Below are positions 1-6,486 of a DNA stretch of 64,000 nucleotides, in pieces. Each line of letters opens with the position of its first letter. The stretch's first letter is position 1. Source of the stretch: Streptomyces sp. SID8374. Its GTDB lineage: Bacteria > Actinomycetota > Actinomycetes > Streptomycetales > Streptomycetaceae. Under the pieces are notes generated by a model. The model had not been told where the DNA came from. It searched no databases and saw only the letters and a program-made list of their open reading frames with translations. The stretch lies in the NCBI RefSeq assembly GCF_009865135.1, contig NZ_WWGH01000001.1, positions 1 to 64,000 of the forward strand, written 5' to 3'. The position numbers were made by a program, and so were the translations under genes.

Positions 1-1983
1 CTGAAAACGTCGACGCAGACGGTGAAGAACTACGAGAACGGCCGCTCAGAACCGAAGTCGCCGCGCCTGGAGGCCTACCAGCGGCTCCTGAGGGGGTGGG
101 CAGCGAAGTACCCCGCGCACGCTTCCTCGGCCGCGCCCGCGCCAGTTGTCGCGCCGCAGCCGGAGGTGCCCGGGACGTTCACCGGCTCGGCCGCCCCGGA
201 GCAGGCGGAGGTTGCCGCGCCGGTTCAGGCCCCGGCCGCCCTGGCGGCGCCCGAACGTCCCGCACGTTCGGCGATGTCGCGGCGTCCGGCGGCCAAGAAG
301 GCTGCCGCGCCCGCTGTCGACCCGCGCTTCCCTCACGGCCCGCTCGCCGTCCTGGATGGCGACGGCTGCGCGTACGGCACGGACGGTCTCGTGCTGGACT
401 GCCCGGCGACCACGATCCCGGAGCTGGTGGAGTGGACCCTCAAGGAGTCCGGCCTCGGTGCCGCGAAGCTCAACCGGTACGGCAAGGACTCCGACCCCCT
501 GGTCGTGCTCACCGCGGCCGCCGCCGTGAAGCTCGGGCTGCCGGAGCGTCTGGAGGGCCACGAGCAGCGCCGCTCCCTGCGCCTGCCGGAGGACCACCCT
601 GTGGTCAAGCAGGTGACGAAGGCGAAGTGGCAGCTCACTCAGCGGGGCTTCGGGCCGTGGGCCCGGATCTACCGCAACGCGCAGGGCCGTGAGCGGCAGT
701 GCGTGCAGCTGGCAGTGCTGTCGTGGGACGCCCTCGATGAGCGGTCCTGGCCCGGCGTCAGCGAGATGGAGCCGGCCGATATCGCCCGCGTGCTGGGGGT
801 GTACGCGATGCGGGTCATCACGCCTCGCGGCTCCACCGCCGTGTCCGGGCTGGAGCTGATGACGGCGCTGCGCCCGCCGACGAAGGCCGTGCGGGACGAA
901 GAGACCGGGAACTGGGTGTCCGGCCACAACGCGGGCTCGCTGGGGACGGAGCCGATGGACCCGGCGCCGCCGGAGGCCACCCCGGAGCACCCCGTCGTCG
1001 TGAACTCGGGCTGGACGGGCGGCTTCCTGAACGAAGAGGCCTATCAGTGGGTGCGGTCGGTTCAGACGCTGTCCGATGAGGAGTGCACGCTGCCGTACGC
1101 GGTCGGCCTCGACCTCAACACCGCGTTCCTCGCCGCCGCGGCCCGCCTGGTCGTCGGCCTCTCCGCTCCGGACCACTTCCACGCCCCGAAGTTCAACCCG
1201 AAGATTCCCGGGAGCTGGCTGGCCGACCTGTCCCACATCGAGCTGGACCCGCGCCTGCCCAGCCCGTTCACCCCGGACGGCTCCCGGCCGACGGGCCCGG
1301 CCTGGTACCAGACGCACACCCTCGCCTACGCCCAGGAGCTCGGGCACGACGTGCACCCGATCGAGGCGTACCTGCGCAGGGAGACCGGGGCGTACCTGGA
1401 CCCGTGGCACGATCGGCTGAAGAACGCCTACGTCGACACCCTCGCGGACATGGGGGTCACCAAGGACCTCACCGACGTGGAGTTCCTGGCGGCGATGGAG
1501 CAGCACAAGCAGAACGACCCGGCCCTGGCCGCCGTCCTGTCCGCGATCAAGGCGACGGTGAAGGGCGGTGTCGGCAAGCTCCGAGAGCGCCCGCAGGGCA
1601 AGTCCTACAAGGAGGGCGAGACATGGCCGGCCCTGTCCCGGCCGACGTGGCGCCCCGACATCCGGGCCGCCGTCATCAGCAAGGCCCGGGTCAACATGCA
1701 CCGCAAGCTCAACAACATGGCCAGGATGACCGGGTTCTACCCGCTCGCCGTGCTCTCCGACTGCGTCGTCTACCCCAGCCCCGGTGAGAGCCCGCTCGAC
1801 TTCCTCCCCTACGCCGCGTCCGGCAAGCCGCAGCCCGGCGCCTTCCGCCTCGGGCCCACCCCGGGGCTGGCGAAACTGGAGGGCGTCCAGTCGATGCTGT
1901 GGGCGGTCGACCTGATGGAGAAGGGCCTGAACCCGGCCCGCCACATCAAGGGCGGCGACGCCGTCCTGGACGAAGGAGAGTAG
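1..1983 (+). CDS. tap: Telomere-associated protein Tap (5' end outside window)
   Basis: Tap binds the terminal single-stranded overhang of linear Streptomyces replicons and recruits terminal protein Tpg for end patching. The open frame is already running at base 1 and reads into an XRE-like helix-turn-helix tail (LKTSTQTVKNYENGRSEP), so the true start lies left of the window; the GTG at 22 is inside that helix-turn-helix. About 660 residues are visible against roughly 740 in known Tap proteins. An Ala/Pro-rich linker (about residues 40-100) is followed by the large conserved body. The stop is 3 bp before the GTG of tpg, the usual tap-tpg operon. Identification rests on overall sequence recognition plus this pairing. 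Confidence 0.9.
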   Translation: MKTSTQTVKNYENGRSEPKSPRLEAYQRLLRGWAAKYPAHASSAAPAPVVAPQPEVPGTFTGSAAPEQAEVAAPVQAPAALAAPERPARSAMSRRPAAKKAAAPAVDPRFPHGPLAVLDGDGCAYGTDGLVLDCPATTIPELVEWTLKESGLGAAKLNRYGKDSDPLVVLTAAAAVKLGLPERLEGHEQRRSLRLPEDHPVVKQVTKAKWQLTQRGFGPWARIYRNAQGRERQCVQLAVLSWDALDERSWPGVSEMEPADIARVLGVYAMRVITPRGSTAVSGLELMTALRPPTKAVRDEETGNWVSGHNAGSLGTEPMDPAPPEATPEHPVVVNSGWTGGFLNEEAYQWVRSVQTLSDEECTLPYAVGLDLNTAFLAAAARLVVGLSAPDHFHAPKFNPKIPGSWLADLSHIELDPRLPSPFTPDGSRPTGPAWYQTHTLAYAQELGHDVHPIEAYLRRETGAYLDPWHDRLKNAYVDTLADMGVTKDLTDVEFLAAMEQHKQNDPALAAVLSAIKATVKGGVGKLRERPQGKSYKEGETWPALSRPTWRPDIRAAVISKARVNMHRKLNNMARMTGFYPLAVLSDCVVYPSPGESPLDFLPYAASGKPQPGAFRLGPTPGLAKLEGVQSMLWAVDLMEKGLNPARHIKGGDAVLDEGE

Positions 1984-1986
1984 ACC

Positions 1987-2544
1987 GTGGGGGAGATCGA
2001 GGACGCCATCGAGCGGGCCGACCGGGAAGCCTTCACCCGACAGCCGCCCAAGACCCTCAAAGGCCAGATCGGCTACCTGCTCAAGCAGATGGGCAGCGCC
2101 AAGGCCGTCGCAGCGGAGCTCGGGGTCACCGCCGACTCCGTCAACCGCTACCGGCGCGGCGCCCGCAAGCACGCCCGCGCCGACATCGCCGCGAAGATCA
2201 ACGACGCCGTACGCCAGCGCTGGCAGCCGCAGGTGCGCAAACGCCGGCAGAAGCAGGCCGCCGCCACGGGCGGGATCACCGTGGAGACCCGGGCCCGGTT
2301 CGGCTACACCGCGCCGGTCGGCACCACCGACGACGGACGCTTCCGCCGCCTCACCGTGCACCTCCCCCCGGCCTACGCACAACGCCTCTTCGACGCCCGC
2401 AAATCCGGTGCCAGCGACCAGCAGATGCGCAAAATCATCGCCGAAGGCTTCAAAGAGATCTACTTCCAGGACGGCGGAGACCGCGCCACAGGCCTCTCCG
2501 ACGTCACCCTCAACGACATCGACTACCTCGACCTCGACTACTGA
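1987..2544 (+). CDS. tpg: Telomere terminal protein Tpg
   Basis: Tpg becomes covalently attached to the 5' DNA ends and primes end patching of linear Streptomyces replicons. The 185-aa length is the family norm. A helix-turn-helix (about residues 38-62, with AAELGVTADSVNRYRRG) is followed by a very basic stretch (KRRQKQ near 85-90). Thr113-Thr114 sit in the VGTTDDGRF segment; Thr114 is the residue reported as the DNA attachment site in the family. The GTG start has a GGAGA ribosome site inside the end of tap, implying translational coupling. Its presence places the window on a linear replicon, probably in a terminal region. Confidence 0.93.
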   Translation: MGEIEDAIERADREAFTRQPPKTLKGQIGYLLKQMGSAKAVAAELGVTADSVNRYRRGARKHARADIAAKINDAVRQRWQPQVRKRRQKQAAATGGITVETRARFGYTAPVGTTDDGRFRRLTVHLPPAYAQRLFDARKSGASDQQMRKIIAEGFKEIYFQDGGDRATGLSDVTLNDIDYLDLDY

Positions 2545-3045
2545 CCCGACACCGACCCCTGTGCCGTGACGACCCCCTGTACCGGACTCCTGGGACCTCA
2601 CGGCAGCCCCCCAGCGGTCCGGGTTCATGGCGTGCCCGGCCAAGATCAGGGCGAGAATATCGTTGATGGCGGTGAAAAGTCGCTCGAAGCGACTCAGGAC
2701 CGCCTCGGAAACCCCGGACAGGACGACGTCTCGCTTACACACAAGAGCGTCGGCCGGACGGCCGTGTCCGGTGAACCGTGCCTCGGTCCCGCGAGCGAGG
2801 CACGCAACGATCCGGCCCGAACCGTTGACATCACCGGGCCCTGAACCCGGTACCGAAAACGGCGTTGCACAACTTGAAGTAGTCACCCAGGCAGAACACG
2901 ACCTCGATGTCGCTGTCCCTGGCGCCACCACTGAAAACACCCACGAACAACAACCGCCCAAGGGACAGCAGGCCAAAGCAGCCCAGTCCCCTCAAAATCA
3001 CTGCTCCGTCACAGCAGCCACGGCCATACCGGAAGGCAGAGCCCC
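2545..3045. other. Gene-poor stretch downstream of tpg with hairpins and a possible decayed frame
   Basis: I find no convincing intact gene in these 500 bases. Two perfect hairpins are visible: 2678-2694 (7-bp arms AGTCGCT/AGCGACT with a 3-base loop) and 2777-2804 (9-bp arms CGTGCCTCG/CGAGGCACG). On the minus strand a frame over about 2840-2560 has coding-like third positions and a protein-like segment (FTAINDILALILAGHAM), but no start, ribosome site or family I recognise. It may be a remnant of a lost gene. Confidence 0.4.
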
Positions 3046-3222
3046 ATGACGGGCACCGACAAGCCCACCCACAATCGCCGGCCCCCCACCAGGCCCACGG
3101 AACTCCGGCCGCAGAAGGCCCCGGCCGCAATCAAAGCAACGGCCCCAGGCACCGGCGGCCGGTTCGTACGGGAACCACGGCCGCCGGCCCCCGGAGCCGG
3201 GGAAGAGGGACCCGTCAGCTGA
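3046..3222 (+). CDS. Possible small basic Pro/Arg-rich protein
   Basis: A 58-codon frame starts with ATG 7-8 bases after GGAAGG and encodes a Pro/Arg/Lys-rich peptide (starting MTGTDKPTHNRRPPTRP, later PGTGGRFVREPRPP). There is no signal peptide or membrane segment. Its last 8 bases overlap the 3' end of the convergent GH64 gene. Small proteins with a GTGGRF-like segment are known from Streptomyces plasmids and arms, but I am inferring this from memory. It could equally be a chance frame in GC-rich DNA. Confidence 0.3.
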   Translation: MTGTDKPTHNRRPPTRPTELRPQKAPAAIKATAPGTGGRFVREPRPPAPGAGEEGPVS

Positions 3223-4411
3223 ATCCGTCAAGCGTGATCAGCGCCTCCTGCGGGTTGCCGTCGTGGACCAAAGACTCGTGAGCGCCCACATCGTCGAAGG
3301 CGAAGCCGTACGCCTTGCCATCCGCCATCTGAGCGTGAATGGCGCGGGAGTAATGGTTGGTGACCGCGTCCCGGTAGAAATTCGCCGCGTTGCTGTCGGG
3401 GTGGTTCGCGCCGTTCAGCAAGGTGGAGCGGTTGAAACCCGCGCACAACGTGCGGGAGACCGGACCGCGCACCAGGTCGTTAGGGGCATCCAGGCGCTTG
3501 TAACAACCGAAAACACTGCCCGAGTCAGGCTTCTGGAACGAGGTCACGACGGCACCGGCGCTGTTGGTGAAGTTCATGACGTTCCCGGAGACCCGGCCGT
3601 AGTACTTGGTGTTCGGCTCGTGCGCGAACGGGGTCACCGTGAGGACGGAGCTGCTGTAGCGGCTCCAGACCCGGTTGATGTAGTCGTTCAAGATGCCGGA
3701 CGGCAGGGCGCCGACGCCGACGCCGTGGCCGGGGGAGAGAGCGCGCAGGACCGTTCCGTCGGACCGGGTCTGGATGAGGCCTGCCCAGCCGCCCGGCTGG
3801 TTCCTGAGGGAGTTGAGGACGGCGTTGTAGCCGCCCGGCTTGAGGCGGCCGGTGGTCTTGACCGATCCGCCGGGGGCCTTGACCCCGACGGAGTACGGGG
3901 CGGAGAACATGTCGACCTGGGTGCTGTTGATCCACAGGCCCGCGTCGTTGAGCGTGTACTCGGTCCAGTTGAACAGGATGTTCCTGTTCGGGTCGCTCGG
4001 GTTCTGGACCGCGGGCTGGACGAGACCACCGGTGGTGACCTTGAAGACGAGCTTCTGACCGTACGAGAAGTAGACCCGGCCGGAGAACTTCGGCATCCGG
4101 ATCGTCATCGACTGACCGTTGCGCGGCCCGGCGATCGACGCGTCCGGCGCGGGGGTGGGCGGGTTGCCGCCGGCCGGCCAGGGGTGGAACGTGCCGTTCG
4201 CGTCGGCCCAGCCCTGCCGGCCCGTCGAGAGTTCCGTTCCCAGGTTGTAGATGTAGACCTGATCGCCGCGGGCGGAGTCGTTCTTGATGGTGAGCGGGAT
4301 GGTCGCGGGGACCGCGGCCTGGGCGGTGGCCGGGCCGACGGCGGTCATGAGACCTGCGGCCAGGGCCAGTGCGGCGGTCAGTGAAGCGAGGCCTCTCCAT
4401 GGAGCGGGCAT
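3215..4411 (-). CDS. Secreted GH64 endo-beta-1,3-glucanase
   Basis: Family GH64 enzymes cut beta-1,3-glucan (laminarin, curdlan, fungal walls), typically releasing laminaripentaose, with a thaumatin-like half to the fold. The protein is 398 aa with a Sec signal peptide (about 1-36, ending near AQAA). The likely catalytic acid and base are Glu151 (WTEYT) and Asp167 (QVDMF), 16 residues apart as in the characterised Streptomyces enzyme. No carbohydrate-binding tail is present. I chose the ATG at 4411 because GAGGAGG sits 6 bases upstream; a longer frame begins further up but lacks a ribosome site. A LacI-type palindrome 59 bp upstream suggests sugar-responsive repression. Confidence 0.9.
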   Translation of the reverse strand: MPAPWRGLASLTAALALAAGLMTAVGPATAQAAVPATIPLTIKNDSARGDQVYIYNLGTELSTGRQGWADANGTFHPWPAGGNPPTPAPDASIAGPRNGQSMTIRMPKFSGRVYFSYGQKLVFKVTTGGLVQPAVQNPSDPNRNILFNWTEYTLNDAGLWINSTQVDMFSAPYSVGVKAPGGSVKTTGRLKPGGYNAVLNSLRNQPGGWAGLIQTRSDGTVLRALSPGHGVGVGALPSGILNDYINRVWSRYSSSVLTVTPFAHEPNTKYYGRVSGNVMNFTNSAGAVVTSFQKPDSGSVFGCYKRLDAPNDLVRGPVSRTLCAGFNRSTLLNGANHPDSNAANFYRDAVTNHYSRAIHAQMADGKAYGFAFDDVGAHESLVHDGNPQEALITLDGFS

Positions 4412-4728
4412 GCTCGTCCTCCTCATCGGTTGGATCCGTGGGTGGAACGGTGCGCACATTGCTGGGTCTTGAGAGCGCTCTCAGAGTCCTGCGGAGAAGG
4501 GGAGGTGTCAACGAGGTTGGGTCGACTTCTTTGACACGGAAGCCCAGAGAGAGGGCAGAGGGGGTGGTGAACGGTGCGGATGTACCGCTCACGGGGTGTG
4601 GGGGTGGAGGGCGAAGAACGGCGGCGGTGCGTTTCGGCGTTGCGCCCCGCCGCCGTCACCGGCCCCGTGTGGCGGCCGGTTCCGGGGCCTACCGCCTCCC
4701 GCGGCGGCCCCGGAGTCGAGAGGTCCCC
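4412..4728. other. Promoter region of the GH64 gene
   Basis: This 317-bp gap between the GH64 start and the 3' end of the ThuA gene (both minus strand) holds the LacI-type palindrome at 4470-4483 and GC-rich sequence. I see no coding frame with a ribosome site here and no convincing terminator for the ThuA gene. Confidence 0.5.
4470..4483. promoter_or_regulatory. LacI-family operator, perfect 14-bp palindrome
   Basis: TGAGAGCGCTCTCA is a perfect palindrome with the central GAGCGCTC core typical of actinobacterial LacI-family sugar repressors (the cellobiose repressor box is TGGGAGCGCTCCCA). It lies 59 bp before the GH64 start, where a promoter-blocking operator is expected. No LacI gene is in the window, so the repressor must be encoded elsewhere. 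Confidence 0.7.
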
Positions 4729-5088
4729 TCAGCTGGGGAGAACCCACTTCTGGTTGGCGCCGGAGTGGCAGGTCCACAGGTGGAGCTTCGTACCGTCCGC
4801 CGAGGAGACACCGGACGCGTCCAGGCACTTGCCCGACGATGGGTTCTTCAACGTTCCGTCAGGCTGCGACACCCACTTCTGGGCGCCCGTGCCGTTGCAC
4901 CCGTACAGCTGGATCTTCGTACCGTCCGCTGTGCCGGCGCCGCTCACGTCCAGGCACTTGCCCAGCGCGCGCAGCGTGTCGTCCGTGCCCGCCGTCCATC
5001 GCTGGGCTGCCGACCGGTTGCACGTCCACAACTGGATCTGCGTGCCGTCCGCACTCGATCCGCCCGCTACGTCGACGCACTTGCCGCC
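4729..5088. repeat. CBM13-coding direct repeat, partner at 6483-6842
   Basis: The last ~120 codons of the ThuA gene and of the sugar dehydrogenase gene are near-identical, including runs such as DASGVSSADGTKLHLWTC in both. The two copies lie about 1.75 kb apart in direct orientation. Their similarity is far higher than to the GH16 and GH30 lectin tails in the same window, pointing to recent duplication or gene conversion. Confidence 0.8.
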
Positions 5089-6486
5089 GATGCCGGTGAC
5101 AGCACCCTCCCGGGGGCCGGTCGTGCCTCCTAGCTCCTTGATGCGGATGTTGCGGAAGGACACGTTGTCGCCTTCGCCGTGGTTCTGCAGGCCGATGTGG
5201 CCCTGCTGGAGGCTGCGGGCGGGGTCGGTGTTGGTGAAGTCGTTGATCTTGCGGCCGTTGAGGAAGAGCTGGAGGCGCTCGCCCTCGACCTGGATCTCAT
5301 AGGTGTTCCACTCCCCCGGCGGGTTCAGAGCCGCGTCCCGGGCGGCCAGGTCGGCCGACTTGAAGCCGTAGACGGCCCCCGTGGTGCGATCGGGCGTGTC
5401 CGTGGCGTCGATCTGGATCTCGTAACCGCTGTCGACGGCCGACCACGGGTCGTCGGAGGCCGGGAAGCCCACGAAGACACCGGAGTTGTCGTCACCCGCC
5501 TGGCGCCAGTCCAGCTTGAGGGAGTACGACGTGAACTCCTTCGCCTGGTACCAGTACAGGCCCAGGCCTCCCTGGGAGGTCAGGGTGGCGTCGGCGTGGG
5601 TGAAGGAGCCCGGGCCCGCCTGCTTCCAGCCCGTCGTTCCGGAGGTACCGAACAGGGTCGTGTAGCCCGTCTCCGGACGGCAGTCGGCCTGCGTCCTCTC
5701 CCCCGCCCAGCGGATGCCACCCAGCAGGTGCCGGCGGAACGCGGGCTCGGCGTAAGACTCCTGCGTGTGACCGCCACCGGTGTAGAAGGCGCGTCCGCCC
5801 TGGTACTCCTTGCACCAGGCGATGGGATGGTCGCCGCCCATGGTGCCGCCGCTGTACGTGGACTCGTCCAGGGAGGCCAGGACATGGGCCGTGCTCCGCG
5901 GGTTGGTGCGGTAGTCGTACCACTCGTCGGTCCGCTGCCAGGTCGGGCCGAGGTGCGCGGTGGCGTCGTGGGCACGGTCCTCCACCTTGACCGTGGCCGG
6001 CTGGATGTGCGGGTGGGACTTGAACAGGGCGCCGGCCAGGCCGCCGTACCAGGTCCAGTCGTACTCGGTGTCGGCCGCCGCGTGGATGCCCACGTAGCCG
6101 CCGCCCGACTGTATGTACCCCTCGAAGGCGGACTGCTGGGAGGCGTTGAGGACGTCGCCCGTGGTGGAGAGGAAGACCACCACCTCGTATCCGGTGAGGT
6201 TCGCGGGGGTGAACGCGGCCGCGTCCTCGGTCGCGGTGACGGTGAAGTTGTTGGCGGCGCCCAGCTGGCGCAGGGCGGTGATACCCGCCGGGATGGAGTC
6301 GTGGCGGAAACCGGCGGTCTTGGAGAAGACCAGGACGTCGTACGCGGGGTCGGCGGCCGCCGACGCGCGGACGGGCGGCGCCTCCTGGCTCGGCACGGAG
6401 GCCGTGGAGACCGTCGCGGGCAGAGCGGCGGCGGCGAGCAGCCCGCAGGCGGCCCAGCCGGCGAGACGGGTGAGTCTTCGGCTCAT
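4729..6486 (-). CDS. Secreted ThuA-like / DUF1080 protein with CBM13 tail
   Basis: The 585-aa exported protein has a signal peptide (1-32), a ThuA-like glutamine-amidotransferase-fold domain (about 48-265, starting YDVLVFSKTAGFRHDSI), a DUF1080 3-keto-disaccharide hydrolase-type beta-sandwich (about 280-450) and a ricin-B/CBM13 lectin (about 458-585, repeated QIQLWTC and QKW motifs). ThuA and DUF1080 domains are associated with sugar oxidation or keto-sugar processing; the exact substrate is unknown. The ATG overlaps the stop of the upstream sugar dehydrogenase gene (ATGA) and has no clear ribosome site of its own, so it is probably translated by coupling. The lectin tail nearly duplicates its neighbour's. 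Confidence 0.85.
   Translation of the reverse strand: MSRRLTRLAGWAACGLLAAAALPATVSTASVPSQEAPPVRASAAADPAYDVLVFSKTAGFRHDSIPAGITALRQLGAANNFTVTATEDAAAFTPANLTGYEVVVFLSTTGDVLNASQQSAFEGYIQSGGGYVGIHAAADTEYDWTWYGGLAGALFKSHPHIQPATVKVEDRAHDATAHLGPTWQRTDEWYDYRTNPRSTAHVLASLDESTYSGGTMGGDHPIAWCKEYQGGRAFYTGGGHTQESYAEPAFRRHLLGGIRWAGERTQADCRPETGYTTLFGTSGTTGWKQAGPGSFTHADATLTSQGGLGLYWYQAKEFTSYSLKLDWRQAGDDNSGVFVGFPASDDPWSAVDSGYEIQIDATDTPDRTTGAVYGFKSADLAARDAALNPPGEWNTYEIQVEGERLQLFLNGRKINDFTNTDPARSLQQGHIGLQNHGEGDNVSFRNIRIKELGGTTGPREGAVTGIGGKCVDVAGGSSADGTQIQLWTCNRSAAQRWTAGTDDTLRALGKCLDVSGAGTADGTKIQLYGCNGTGAQKWVSQPDGTLKNPSSGKCLDASGVSSADGTKLHLWTCHSGANQKWVLPS

Noticed and set aside
2866..2881. GTTGCACAACTT resembling the OhrR palindrome at 25897-25910
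   Set aside because: It is imperfect, has no promoter or gene beside it, and is probably chance.
46..2976. Very long minus-strand open frame opposite tap and tpg
   Set aside because: It mirrors the plus-strand genes, is low-complexity Arg/Gly/Val, and has no ribosome site; a typical GC-rich shadow. Only the 2560-2840 part, where no plus gene exists, was kept as a possible remnant.
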